Part shown: in pieces, positions 1-9,578 of the stretch
How the letters are laid out: each line of letters starts with the position of its first letter
Position numbering within the stretch: the stretch's first letter is position 1
Origin: DATAAM01 sp036260075
Lineage (GTDB): Bacteria > Actinomycetota > Acidimicrobiia > Acidimicrobiales > JAHWLA01
NCBI GenBank assembly: GCA_036260075.1
Contig: DATAAM010000182.1
Coordinates: forward strand, 1 to 34,671
Direction of reading: 5' to 3'
Length of the DNA: 34,671 bases
Position numbers and translations under genes: made by a program
Notes under the pieces: generated by a model
What the model was told of the DNA's origin: nothing
Databases searched by the model: none
The model's input: the letters and a program-made list of their open reading frames with translations, nothing else

Positions 1-350
1 GCGAGCGTCTCCTCGGTGCTCCCCGAATAAGAGACGGCGAACGTGAGCGTGTTCCGCCCCACCCAGGCTGGAAGCGGGCCGTAGCCCTTGATGACCTCGA
101 ACGGGAACGGGAGCCGGTCCTGAACGACCGCCTTGGTGACGTCACCCGAGATCCCCGACCCGCCCATACCGAGCACGAGGATCGAGTCGACTCCGTCGCC
201 CGACGGAAGCCCGCTGGTGGAGCGGCTGAGCTCCCACGCGGTGCGCACCTGCTCCGAGAAGGCCTCGACCGCGGCCAGCACCTTCTCGGAATCGATCCGG
301 TCGAGTGCGTCGAGGTCGTCCAGGCCCTCCACCCCGAGCGCGTCGGTCAC
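1..350 (-). CDS. SIS-domain sugar-phosphate isomerase, phosphoglucose/phosphomannose isomerase-like (C-terminus outside window)
   Basis: The first 116 codons of a SIS-domain protein are present, and the rest lies beyond the left edge. A glycine-rich LGMGGSGISGD segment near residues 60-70 and a SYSGSTEETL segment near 107-116 are the phosphosugar-binding motifs of the bifunctional phosphoglucose/phosphomannose isomerase family, called TobH-like in mycobacteria. The GTG start overlaps the TGA stop of the Trm112-like gene by 4 nt (GTGA), so translation is probably coupled. Lying two genes after phosphomannomutase, it likely interconverts fructose-6-P with glucose-6-P or mannose-6-P. Substrate preference cannot be read from this fragment, and in some actinobacteria the homologue is degenerate. 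Confidence 0.85.
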   Translation of the reverse strand, partial: MTDALGVEGLDDLDALDRIDSEKVLAAVEAFSEQVRTAWELSRSTSGLPSGDGVDSILVLGMGGSGISGDVTKAVVQDRLPFPFEVIKGYGPLPAWVGRNTLTFAVSYSGSTEETL

Positions 351-517
351 GGCTTGATCGCTTCGTCGATCAGCATGACCGGGATGCCGTCCCGGATCGG
401 ATAACGGTAGCCACACTCGCCGCGGCACAGGATCTGGTCGTCCGCCGCCACGTGCTCGACCGGGCCGCGGCAGTTCGGGCACGCGAGCAATTCGAGGAGT
501 CTTTCGTCTACGGGCAT
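347..517 (-). CDS. Trm112-like small zinc protein
   Basis: A 56-residue protein with ATG start. It carries a CPNC pair (residues 13-16), a second pair CRGEC (31-35) and the family-typical tail YPIRDGIPVML. These are the zinc ligands and closing strand of the Trm112/YcaR-like fold. In eukaryotes Trm112 activates methyltransferases; the role of the short bacterial members is not settled. It lies 12 nt after manB and overlaps the SIS gene by 4 nt. The same trio occurs in other actinobacteria, which suggests a chaperone or partner role for a neighbouring enzyme (inference). Confidence 0.85.
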   Translation of the reverse strand: MPVDERLLELLACPNCRGPVEHVAADDQILCRGECGYRYPIRDGIPVMLIDEAIKP

Positions 518-529
518 CGGCTCAACCTA

Positions 530-1870
530 TCAAGCGGAGGTGCGGATCTTGGCGAGAACCTCGTCCCGCTTCTCCTCCATGAGCTCCATCGTGCGCGCCT
601 CGAGATTGAGGCGAAGCAGCGGCTCGGTGTTGGAAGGGCGCAGGTTGAACCACCAGTCCCCCATGTCGACGGTCAGGCCGTCCATCCGGTCCTTGTCGGC
701 GTCGCCGAAGGCCTCGCCCACCTTCTCGATGACGGCCATGGGGTCGTCCACCTCGGTGTTGATCTCCCCCGAGGCGGCGTAGCGCTCGAAGGGCTTGCGC
801 AGCTCGGACAGCGGCTTGTCCGCCTTGCTCATCAGCTCGAGCACCAGCAGGGCGGCCACCAGCCCGGAGTCGGCGCCGAAGTTCTCCCGGAAGTAGTAGT
901 GCCCCGAGTGCTCGCCGCCGAAGATGGCTCCGGTCTCGGCCATCACGGCCTTGATGAACGAGTGCCCGACCCTGCTGCGCACCGGCTCCCCGCCGTGCTC
1001 TCGTATGACCTCGGGCACCGCTTTCGAGCAGATCAGGTTGTGGATGACCTTCTCGCCGGGGTGCTTGTCGAGGATCGACGCCGCCACCATGGAGGTGGTG
1101 AGCGAGCCCGACAGGGGCTGGGCCTTCTCGTCCACCAGGAACACCCGGTCGGCGTCGCCGTCGAAGGCGAGGCCGACGTCGGCATCGGTGTCCCGGACCC
1201 GCTCGCGCAGATCCTTCAGGTTCTCCTCCTGGATCGGGTCGGCGGGGTGGTTGGGGAACGACCCGTCGAGCTCCTCGAAGAGCACCTCGATCTCGAAGGG
1301 GAGCTTCTCGAACACCCGCGGGACCACGAGGCCACCCATGCCGTTGGCGGTGTCGGCCACCACCTTGAGGGGGCGCAGCACCCGCTCGTCGACGAAGCCC
1401 ACCACGTGGTCGGCGTACTCGCCGAGGAGGTCGCGCTGCGAGACGGTGCCCGTCGTGGGGGCGGCGGGGAGCTGCTCGGCGGCCAGCCGCTTGATCTCGG
1501 CCAGCCCCGTGTCCTGCCCAACCGGCTTGGCCCCCGCCAGGCACAGCTTGATGCCGTTGTACTGCGCCGGGTTGTGGGAGGCGGTGAACATGGCGCCCGG
1601 GGCGTCGAGGCGGCCCGCGGCGAAGTAGAGGAGGTCGGTGGAGGCCAAGCCCAGGTCGACGACGTCGACGCCTTGCGCGGTCACTCCCTCGGCGAACGCG
1701 GCCGACAGCTCGACGCCCGACTCGCGCATGTCGCGGGCGACCAGGATCCGGGGCGCGGCGGCGAAGCGGGCGAAGGCGGCTCCCACCGCCCGACAGGTCG
1801 GGGCGTCGAGCTGATCGGGGACGGTGCCACGGATGTCGTACGCCTTGAAGACGCTGTCGAGGGAGGGCAT
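530..1870 (-). CDS. manB: Phosphomannomutase/phosphoglucomutase
   Basis: A 446-residue alpha-D-phosphohexomutase, full length for the family. The catalytic phosphoserine loop TASHNP has Ser98. The metal loop is DGDADR (237-242), the sugar-specificity loop is GEHSGH (319-324), and the phosphate-binding loop RPSNTEP starts near 411. The four domains are therefore in normal order and all key residues are present. The enzyme converts mannose-6-P to mannose-1-P, and often glucose-6-P to glucose-1-P, feeding GDP-mannose synthesis; a guanylyltransferase-like gene is at 27481-28566. It sits 14 nt after the glycosyltransferase fusion gene and 12 nt before the Trm112-like gene, in one minus-strand operon. 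Confidence 0.95.
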   Translation of the reverse strand: MPSLDSVFKAYDIRGTVPDQLDAPTCRAVGAAFARFAAAPRILVARDMRESGVELSAAFAEGVTAQGVDVVDLGLASTDLLYFAAGRLDAPGAMFTASHNPAQYNGIKLCLAGAKPVGQDTGLAEIKRLAAEQLPAAPTTGTVSQRDLLGEYADHVVGFVDERVLRPLKVVADTANGMGGLVVPRVFEKLPFEIEVLFEELDGSFPNHPADPIQEENLKDLRERVRDTDADVGLAFDGDADRVFLVDEKAQPLSGSLTTSMVAASILDKHPGEKVIHNLICSKAVPEVIREHGGEPVRSRVGHSFIKAVMAETGAIFGGEHSGHYYFRENFGADSGLVAALLVLELMSKADKPLSELRKPFERYAASGEINTEVDDPMAVIEKVGEAFGDADKDRMDGLTVDMGDWWFNLRPSNTEPLLRLNLEARTMELMEEKRDEVLAKIRTSA

Positions 1871-1884
1871 GTCGGGGGGCAAGC

Positions 1885-2979
1885 CTAGTTGGGCGCCTCG
1901 TCGGCAAGCCCGTCCGGGCCGTACGCGCCGCGGGCGGCCAGGCGGCGGATGCGGAACACGTCCCACAGCATCCGCAGCGAGTCGCGCCCGACGCGCACGC
2001 TCGACTCGCTGGTGTTGGCCAGCTCCACCGGCACCTCCCGCAACGTCAGCCGATAGCGCTCGGCCAGGTGGAGCACCTCCACGTCGAAGGCGAAGCCGTC
2101 GATGCGCGTGCGAGAGAACAGCAGCCGCGCCGCGTCCCGCCGGAACCCCTTCAGCCCGCACTGCGTGTCGCGGTACTGGCCCAGCAGCACGACGAACGTG
2201 AGCAGGTTGAACAGCCGGCCGGTGACCTCCCGCAGACGGCGAGCCCGCACCAGCGTGGTGGTGTCCACGTGGCGCCGGCTGCCGATCACGACATCGGCGC
2301 CCGCCTCGACGACAGCCACCACGCGGGCGATCTGCTCGGGGGGATAGGCGAGGTCGGCGTCGGTGAACACGATCGTGCGGCCGTTGGCCGCCAGCATCCC
2401 CGCCCGCACCGCCGCCCCCTTCCCGCGGTTCTCCGGCAGGACGAGGACCTGCTCCGCACCCGCGGCGCGCAAGCGGGCGACGGTCGAGGCGATGCGCGAC
2501 TCCTCCCGGAAGGTCGGCACGACGATGCTCAGCCGCACTCGGCCGGCCGCGGCCGCGCTCGCGCTGGTGCCCCGCTGCGCGGCCCTGATGATCGGCTGCA
2601 GGGCGGCTCGGTAGCCGAGTGCGCGCACGGCGGCGGCGGTCGCCAACGAGACCGCCTTCACCGGCAGCAGGCCGCCGAGCGAGGACGTGTCGCGCACGTC
2701 GGCAAGCACGGAGAGCACCGCCACGTCGACCGCCGCGGCCAGGAGCGTGACGCGCACGAAGACGCCGGGCTCCTCCACCCAGCGCACCCGGGGCTCGTCG
2801 GCGAACGTGAAGCGACGGTGCACCCGGCGCGACACGAGGGCGGCGCTCAGCACCGCGAGGGCGTCGGCGAGGGCGGGGGGCAGCCCGGCTCCCACTCGAA
2901 GTGCTGCCAGGACGGCCACGTCGAACGCGGTGACGAGCAGGCCGACGGCAGCGAGCCGCCGGAGGACCGGGGGTGTCAC
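1885..2979 (-). CDS. GtrA-like membrane domain fused to a family 2 glycosyltransferase (shortened GT-A domain)
   Basis: A 364-residue protein. Residues 1 to about 130 hold hydrophobic segments resembling the four-helix GtrA/DPMS-associated domain. Residues 148-340 are a GT2 domain of the polyprenyl-phosphate mannose/glucose synthase type: SIVVPTFREE (151-160), NRGKGAAVRAGM, the DAD metal motif at 207-209, QCGLKGFRRDA and GFAFDVEVL. It probably transfers a sugar to polyprenyl phosphate at the membrane. The usual VDDGS nucleotide-binding segment is missing: SIVVP to NRGKG spans only 33 residues, against 61 in the complete paralogue at 30316-31023. Activity is therefore uncertain. The ATG overlaps the stop of the upstream membrane-protein gene by 4 nt. 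Confidence 0.8.
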   Translation of the reverse strand: MTPPVLRRLAAVGLLVTAFDVAVLAALRVGAGLPPALADALAVLSAALVSRRVHRRFTFADEPRVRWVEEPGVFVRVTLLAAAVDVAVLSVLADVRDTSSLGGLLPVKAVSLATAAAVRALGYRAALQPIIRAAQRGTSASAAAAGRVRLSIVVPTFREESRIASTVARLRAAGAEQVLVLPENRGKGAAVRAGMLAANGRTIVFTDADLAYPPEQIARVVAVVEAGADVVIGSRRHVDTTTLVRARRLREVTGRLFNLLTFVVLLGQYRDTQCGLKGFRRDAARLLFSRTRIDGFAFDVEVLHLAERYRLTLREVPVELANTSESSVRVGRDSLRMLWDVFRIRRLAARGAYGPDGLADEAPN

Positions 2980-5327
2980 TCCTGCGAAGCGGGAGCCGGC
3001 TCCTCGACGACCGACGAGAGCTCACGGTCGAGCGCGTCGCCGTCCCACGCGAGCTCCTCCCGCGGCGGGAACTCGACGGGCCGTCGTCGCCACAGCACCA
3101 CCAGCCCGGCGACCCCGCCGAGCGTCAGCAGCCAGGCGACGACGTCGACCGGCGTGTGGGCGTAGCGCAGGGTGACGTGCCGCTCGGTCGGGACCACCAC
3201 CATCTGGTTGGGCGTCACCCGCCACACGCCCCGGGCCCCGGACGCCTTCCAGTTCGGGAAGTACGACGCCTTCACGAGGACGGGCACGCCTACGCGGTCG
3301 ACGTCGAAGCTGATGGAGTCGTCGCCCGCCCGGATGTTGCGCACGGCCACCGGTGGCAGCGGCGTGCGGGGTGCGTCCTCCTGCGCATCGCCGACGCTCC
3401 GCCATTCTTCGGGGCCGCCCTCGGCCAGGGGGACGTCCCACCGGCTGCTGTCCTGGTACCAGGCGACGGCGTCGCGCAACCAGTCGTCGGTGCGGAGCAC
3501 GGCGGGCTCGTACGTCAGCGGCACGACGATCTCGCTGTCGGCCACCTCGTAGATCTCCCACGTGCGGTCCTTCGGGCCGTCGGGGTACGTGACGGTCCAC
3601 GGGCCGGACGTGGCGAGCAGCGTGAGCGACGGGTTGGCGCGCGCCTGCGCCTTGGCCTCCTCGGACAGTGCCATGTAGTAACGCACGCCCAGCAGTTGCA
3701 GGTGCTCCACGCCCTTCGCCACGTCGAGGGCGCGGTACGGGAGGTCGCGCTGGGCCCGCGAGGGGGATGTCGACAGCTCCGACTGGTTGAGGAAGTGGTA
3801 GGGGGTGGTGGCCGACGACTCGAAGAACAGACCCTCCATCGAACCGATGCAGCCGTCGGTCCAGTAGGGCAACAGCATGAGCGCCATCGGCGTGCCCAGG
3901 CGGTCGAGCTGGGGCTCGTACTCCCACATGGCGCGCCCGCAGCCGTGGTCGCGGCCCACCTGCGCCATGGTCTGCACGACGTCGCGGTACTCCGGATAGG
4001 AACCCTTCCGCTCGTAGCCGCTGTAGTTCCAACGCACCCACGAGGGGATGAAGCTCTTGTCCTCCGACCGGAACGGCAGCCACGACGGCTTCTCCAACGG
4101 ACGGGCCACGTAGAGCACGGCGGCGTAGAACACCAGCACCGGCGTGACCAAGGCGGCCACCGCCTGGTACCGGGCGCGTCGCTCGTTGCGCACCTCGCGG
4201 ACGGCACGGGCGTACAGGTCCTCGTCGTGCAGCTCGTCGTCGACGGGCACGGGGTCGTCGGGCACGTCGGCCCACAGGCGCCCGACGGCGAGGCCGATCT
4301 CGGCGACCGCGAAGCCCGCCAGCAGATAGAGCGAGAGCATCCAGAACGGCAGGAGGCGGGCGTTCCACAGTCGGCCTTGGGGGGCGAACACGAAGGCGGC
4401 GGCGGACAGCATGGCCATGCCCGTGAGGAAGATGCCCATGCGCCGGCTCAGCACCACGGCCGCCAGTGCCCCGACGGCGGCCAGGCCTGCCACCCACAAG
4501 GTCGCGTTGTCGAAGAGGGTCGACGGGTAGTCGGTGATCTTCTCCCACCCCATGTCGTTCGTGTAGTGGAGCCGCCACAGGAACGGCACCACCCAGAAGG
4601 CGGCCAGCAGCCCGGCCACCGCTCCCACCGGCAGGGCGACGCGCAGGCGGCGCACGTCGAGGTGCAGGACGGTGAGGAGCACGGCACCGGCCAAGGCGAA
4701 GAAGACGGGGATGACGTGGGTGATGCCGGTCAGCGCCAGCAGGCCCGCCGCCAGCGCCCGGTTGCGGCCGGTGTCGAGGGCCCGGGCGTAGACGCCGAGG
4801 AAGACGAGCGTGAGGGACAGGCTGATCGAGAAGGCGAACTCGCCCGCGAGCGTCGAGGGGATGTTGCCGCCGTAGATGGTGAACGAGCGGTCGAAGAGGA
4901 ACGGGAGCGTGGCCACGGCGAGGCACGCGGGCACCGGGGGCTGCATGTTGCTCAGCCGGCCGAACGCCCAGGCCGCCACCGGCAGCGTGACGAGGCCGAG
5001 CACGGAGACGAGCTTGAAGGCGATGCCGTACGGCAGGAACACGTCGAGGACGACGATCAGCAGGCTCGGGACCGGGAAGTAGAACACGAGCCACGGGAAG
5101 CCCGCGTACCAATCGGGCGTCCAGCCGGTCAGGCGCCAGTCGGGCAGCAGGTGGTCGCGCAGGTAGGCCGGTCCCCACACGTGGGCGCCCATGTCGCCGC
5201 CGGACGGCGTGGTGTTCGCGAACAGCAGGCTCGGTTCGAGCTGCCAGAAGACGAAGGCGGCCGTGCCTCCCACCACGCCCGCGGTGACGAGCACGATGAG
5301 GACGGTGAGCGGCGAGGGGCGGCGCAT
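2976..5327 (-). CDS. Large polytopic membrane protein, PTPS-related/GT-C-like
   Basis: A 783-residue protein with one N-terminal hydrophobic helix, an acidic extracytoplasmic motif GGDMGAHVWGPAYL, roughly ten further membrane segments to about residue 420, a long soluble region (about 430-740), and a final membrane helix followed by a basic tail. The architecture and the N-terminal motif resemble actinobacterial membrane proteins annotated as 6-pyruvoyl-tetrahydropterin-synthase-related, which look like GT-C lipid-linked-sugar glycosyltransferases rather than pterin enzymes. It overlaps the GtrA-GT2 gene by 4 nt, so it could use the polyprenyl-phosphate sugar made by that protein (inference). 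Family assignment is from memory; the exact reaction is unknown. Confidence 0.7.
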   Translation of the reverse strand: MRRPSPLTVLIVLVTAGVVGGTAAFVFWQLEPSLLFANTTPSGGDMGAHVWGPAYLRDHLLPDWRLTGWTPDWYAGFPWLVFYFPVPSLLIVVLDVFLPYGIAFKLVSVLGLVTLPVAAWAFGRLSNMQPPVPACLAVATLPFLFDRSFTIYGGNIPSTLAGEFAFSISLSLTLVFLGVYARALDTGRNRALAAGLLALTGITHVIPVFFALAGAVLLTVLHLDVRRLRVALPVGAVAGLLAAFWVVPFLWRLHYTNDMGWEKITDYPSTLFDNATLWVAGLAAVGALAAVVLSRRMGIFLTGMAMLSAAAFVFAPQGRLWNARLLPFWMLSLYLLAGFAVAEIGLAVGRLWADVPDDPVPVDDELHDEDLYARAVREVRNERRARYQAVAALVTPVLVFYAAVLYVARPLEKPSWLPFRSEDKSFIPSWVRWNYSGYERKGSYPEYRDVVQTMAQVGRDHGCGRAMWEYEPQLDRLGTPMALMLLPYWTDGCIGSMEGLFFESSATTPYHFLNQSELSTSPSRAQRDLPYRALDVAKGVEHLQLLGVRYYMALSEEAKAQARANPSLTLLATSGPWTVTYPDGPKDRTWEIYEVADSEIVVPLTYEPAVLRTDDWLRDAVAWYQDSSRWDVPLAEGGPEEWRSVGDAQEDAPRTPLPPVAVRNIRAGDDSISFDVDRVGVPVLVKASYFPNWKASGARGVWRVTPNQMVVVPTERHVTLRYAHTPVDVVAWLLTLGGVAGLVVLWRRRPVEFPPREELAWDGDALDRELSSVVEEPAPASQE

Positions 5328-5360
5328 GGCGCCCCCATGTTGCCCCGAACCGGGGGGCTC

Positions 5361-5384
5361 GGGCCGTCAGCGGCGCGACGGCCC
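5361..5384 (-). terminator. Terminator-like hairpin after the zinc-ribbon gene
   Basis: A perfect 8-bp inverted repeat, GGGCCGTC (5361-5368) and GACGGCCC (5377-5384), with an 8-nt loop lies between the zinc-ribbon stop (5392) and the membrane-protein start (5327). There is no T-tract on either strand, so it is a candidate only; it could equally be a structured leader for the membrane-protein gene. Confidence 0.35.
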
Positions 5385-5391
5385 CGGAAGG

Positions 5392-5562
5392 TCAGCGGCG
5401 GGCGGCCGCCAGCTCGAGGAGCCCGTCGAGGCGGATGCCCTCGCCGTCGCTGTCCCACCAGCGGCTGTCGCACTGCGAGCAGCTGCGCATCGTCACGCGG
5501 CGCTCGCCCACGTTCAGCCCGATCTCGACCAAGCGGCCGTGCGTGCACCTCGGACAAGTCAT
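5392..5562 (-). CDS. 56-residue zinc-ribbon protein
   Basis: An ATG start preceded by GAGGGAACG (a good Shine-Dalgarno) opens a 56-codon frame. It contains two CxxC pairs, CPRC (residues 3-6) and CSQC (28-31), followed by DSRWWDSDGEG and a helical tail ending AAARR. The knuckle arrangement is that of a small zinc ribbon. Such proteins often bind nucleic acid or another protein, but nothing here identifies the partner. It is 69 nt downstream of the CPBP protease gene on the same strand. I do not recognise the family by name. Confidence 0.75.
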   Translation of the reverse strand: MTCPRCTHGRLVEIGLNVGERRVTMRSCSQCDSRWWDSDGEGIRLDGLLELAAARR

Positions 5563-5631
5563 CGTTCCCTCGATCCCCTCAAACGCCAGCGCTGTTGGTA
5601 TCGGCGGAGATGAGACGGAGCTTGAATCCGC

Positions 5632-6327
5632 TCATGACGTCGCCACGTAGGACACGACCGTCACCGCGTTGAAGGCGGCATGGGCCACCACCGCGGGCCC
5701 GAGGCGGCCGGTGCGCACGACCAGCACGCCCAGCACCACGCCGAATGCCACCAAGCCGAGGAGCGCAGCCACGTCGTAGTGGACGAGGCCGAACACCGCC
5801 GCGGCCACAGCCACGGCCGGGGCGGGGCGCCCGATGCGGCGCACGAGGGCCCGTTGGAGGAGGCCGCGGAAGAACAGCTCCTCCACCAGCGGGGCGGCCA
5901 CGACGAGCAGGAGGAAGAGGAGGAGCCGGCCCCCCTGGGAGGCGGTGTCGAGGATCTCCTCGGAGCCCTCGCCCACCCGCTCGTGGAAGTCGGGGGCGAG
6001 GTACCGCAACGGCAGGTACAGGAGGGGCACGAGCACCAGCTGGGAGGCGAGCCCCGCCGCCACGCCCAGCGGGACGTCGGAGCGCTCGACCCGGAGGGAG
6101 AACTCCTCCACCACACTGCCGTTGCCCTTGCGCCGGGCGGCCATGACGGGGACGCCCGCCAGGCCCAGCCACAGGCCCAGCAGCGAGGCCAAGGCCAGGC
6201 CGAGGCTGGTGCGGGTGCCGCCCTGCACGTCGATCCACACGCCCGCGAAGGCGATGGACAGCCCGGTGGAGAGCACGAGGCCCAGGGCGGCGTCGCCCAA
6301 CCCCCATCGGGGCGGCGGGGCGTCCAC
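5632..6327 (-). CDS. CPBP-family (CAAX-like) intramembrane metalloprotease
   Basis: A 231-residue protein with about six to eight membrane helices. It carries the family motifs in order: VEELFFRGLLQ (the EExxxR motif with catalytic Glu pair and Arg), FGLVHYD (second-motif His) and HAAFNAV (third-motif His/Asn). CPBP enzymes are membrane-embedded proteases or protease-like proteins; bacterial targets are mostly unknown. I chose the GTG at 6327, 2 nt after the TAG of the DUF6788 gene, because extending upstream would run into that gene in another frame. It is probably cotranscribed with DUF6788. Confidence 0.85.
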   Translation of the reverse strand: MDAPPPRWGLGDAALGLVLSTGLSIAFAGVWIDVQGGTRTSLGLALASLLGLWLGLAGVPVMAARRKGNGSVVEEFSLRVERSDVPLGVAAGLASQLVLVPLLYLPLRYLAPDFHERVGEGSEEILDTASQGGRLLLFLLLVVAAPLVEELFFRGLLQRALVRRIGRPAPAVAVAAAVFGLVHYDVAALLGLVAFGVVLGVLVVRTGRLGPAVVAHAAFNAVTVVSYVATS

Positions 6328-6329
6328 CG

Positions 6330-6611
6330 CTACTCGACGGGCAGGGCGCGGCCCACGTAGCGGGTGCGCACCTTGTCGCCCTCCCGCCAGCAGGCGTACC
6401 AGTACGGACCGTGCGGGCACCGGGTGCAGGTGGGCTTGCCGCAGCGCACCGACTGCTGCCGGAACGACACCGAGGGCCCGTCGCCGTCGTCGAACTGCGG
6501 GCCGTCGGCGGCCAGGGCGGCGAGGCGGCCGCGGGCGAGGATCACCAGCCGGCGAAGCTCGTGCTCGTCGAGCGAACGGACGATGTCGGCGGCGCGGCGG
6601 TCGAGGGCCAC
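6330..6611 (-). CDS. DUF6788-type cysteine-rich small protein
   Basis: A 93-residue protein from a GTG start. The N-terminal half is helical and charged (VRSLDEHELRRLVILARGRL). The C-terminal half has SVRCGKPTCTRC followed by HGPYWYACWREGDKVRTRYVG, the hallmark of the DUF6788 family, with Cys57, Cys62 and Cys65 as likely metal ligands. In other genomes this family is found near mobile or DNA-binding proteins, but here it simply sits between DUF3499 and the CPBP protease on the same strand. Function unknown. Confidence 0.7.
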   Translation of the reverse strand: MALDRRAADIVRSLDEHELRRLVILARGRLAALAADGPQFDDGDGPSVSFRQQSVRCGKPTCTRCPHGPYWYACWREGDKVRTRYVGRALPVE

Positions 6612-6646
6612 GGGCGGGGAGGCTACCGGCGAGGGCCCGGCAGCCC

Positions 6647-6883
6647 TCAGACGGCGATGGGCGGCCGCAACGGGATGATCGGCGTGCGTCGGTCTTCGAG
6701 CGCCCACCCGACGGGCACCTTGAGGTTGTCGGAGTGGCTCGAGCACAGGCCCCACGCCGCGGTGGGGTCGGGCTCGTCGCCCGGGCTGTGCAGCCAGACC
6801 GTGCGGCTGGCGTACTCGTAGGTCATGATCGCCGTGCTGGGGTCGCCGCAGGCGGGGCGGGCACACAGTCGGGTGCGATCCAT
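6647..6883 (-). CDS. DUF3499 family protein
   Basis: A 78-residue protein with LCARPACG near the N-terminus (Cys7, Cys12) and LCSSH at 46-50 (Cys47, His50), giving a likely four-ligand zinc site. TYEYASRTVWL between them is the conserved strand region of DUF3499, a family confined to Actinobacteria (Rv3258c in Mycobacterium tuberculosis, from memory) and usually encoded beside phosphomannomutase and the F420 genes, as here. Function unknown. There is no Shine-Dalgarno; a TACCCT hexamer lies 6 nt before the ATG, which suggests a leaderless transcript. Confidence 0.85.
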   Translation of the reverse strand: MDRTRLCARPACGDPSTAIMTYEYASRTVWLHSPGDEPDPTAAWGLCSSHSDNLKVPVGWALEDRRTPIIPLRPPIAV

Positions 6884-6889
6884 GGGGCG

Positions 6890-6895
6890 AGGGTA
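6890..6895 (-). promoter_or_regulatory. Putative -10 box (TACCCT), leaderless start of DUF3499
   Basis: Read on the minus strand, TACCCT fits the TAnnnT consensus and ends 6 nt before the ATG, so transcription would start at or next to the A of ATG. No convincing -35 box was found. Confidence 0.4.
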
Positions 6896-7013
6896 CCGAC
6901 GAGGGGCTCGCCAGGCGTGGATGGTGCCGTCTTGTGCGACAGCCCGTCGCCCAAGACCGTGTTGTCATTCACAGTCCACCCCGGGGCGGGGCCGACTTGT
7001 CACACCCCCGGCG

Positions 7014-7019
7014 TAGCAT
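7014..7019 (+). promoter_or_regulatory. Putative -10 box (TAGCAT) of ftsH
   Basis: TAGCAT fits TAnnnT and ends 10 nt before the chosen ATG (7030); transcription starting about 7 nt downstream would give a leader of only 3-4 nt. A TTGTCA at 6997-7002 is too close (11-nt spacer) to be its -35. The hexamer contains the alternative in-frame ATG at 7018, which argues for the start at 7030 if this promoter is real. Confidence 0.35.
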
Positions 7020-7029
7020 GGGCGATCGT

Positions 7030-9009
<1,980 letters not shown>

Positions 9010-9036
9010 TCCCGCCGCCCGCCGCCGCCGCCGAAT

Positions 9037-9080
9037 TTTCTCCGCAAATCCGGGCCTCCGGCGCCGGTTCTGCGAAGAAA
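9037..9080. terminator. Hairpin between convergent ftsH and thioredoxin-like genes
   Basis: Outer arms TTTCTCCGCA (9037-9046) and TGCGAAGAAA (9071-9080) pair at 9 of 10 positions. Inner arms CCGG (9050-9053) and CCGG (9064-9067) extend the stem. It lies in the 75-nt gap between two converging genes, so it can act for both. The T-rich segments are on the 5' side of each strand rather than after the stem, so it is not a textbook rho-independent terminator. Confidence 0.5.
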
Positions 9081-9084
9081 GCGC

Positions 9085-9519
9085 TCAGGCGCCCCGGGCG
9101 TCGGCCACGGCGGCCCACAGGTCGGTGGCCGACGGCGTGCCTACGAACGAGGCCTGCACCACGCCGTCGGCGTCGACCACGAGGGTGGTGGGCACGGCGT
9201 CGATCGCGTAGCGCTCGTGGAGGTCGCGCCGCGCCTGGTACGACACGTCGATCACGGCCACGTCGGCCGAGCCCAGCACGCGGGCCTTGTCGAGCGCGCC
9301 CGCGCACGACTCGCACGTGCTCGAGGTGAACACCACGACCAGCCACGGCAGGTCGGCGTGGTCGAAGTCGGCCCGGTCGAGTTGCTGGGGCACCCGGTAG
9401 CGGCGGGGCTGGGTGGGCGGCTCTGGACGGCGCCGCCGGAGCACCCACGCCACCGCCAAGGCGGCGGCCACGAGCACCGCAGCGAGGACCAAGCGCTCCA
9501 CGGCGCCGCACTCTCGCAT
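9085..9519 (-). CDS. Membrane-anchored thioredoxin-like protein
   Basis: A 144-residue protein. Residues 8-28 form one membrane helix followed by RRRRP, so the thioredoxin domain (about 42-144) probably faces outward or is tethered at the membrane. The domain has TSSTCESCAG with a CESC active site (69-72) in place of CGPC, and the cis-proline region DAVPTTLVVDADG with Pro110. It is therefore likely a thiol-disulfide oxidoreductase of the TlpA/ResA-like kind. The ATG at 9519 has GAGGGA upstream, but both lie inside a 24-bp inverted repeat. An in-frame GTG at 9501 lies outside the repeat and is the alternative start. Confidence 0.8.
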   Translation of the reverse strand: MRECGAVERLVLAAVLVAAALAVAWVLRRRRPEPPTQPRRYRVPQQLDRADFDHADLPWLVVVFTSSTCESCAGALDKARVLGSADVAVIDVSYQARRDLHERYAIDAVPTTLVVDADGVVQASFVGTPSATDLWAAVADARGA

Positions 9520-9566
9520 TCTTTTCCCTCACGGCGCACCCCGGTGCGCCGTGGGGGAAAAGAATG
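9517..9566. repeat. Long inverted repeat (24-nt arms) covering the thioredoxin-like gene start
   Basis: Arms 9517-9540 and 9543-9566 are complementary at 23 of 24 positions, the exception being a T/G pair at 9529/9554, with only 2 nt between them. In minus-strand RNA the 3' arm contains GAGGGA (9530-9525) and the ATG (9519-9517) of the thioredoxin-like gene. The 5' arm begins 12 nt after the stop of the upstream DUF5719 gene. It may be an intercistronic terminator or attenuator, or an element that hides the ribosome-binding site. Confidence 0.8.
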
Positions 9567-9578
9567 AAGAGGCGCGGC

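Noticed and set aside
2973..5672. Long plus-strand open frames opposite the membrane-protein gene and similar antisense frames elsewhere
   Set aside because: Their translations are low-complexity His/Gly/Arg/Gln-rich and have no motifs, as expected antisense to GC-rich codons.
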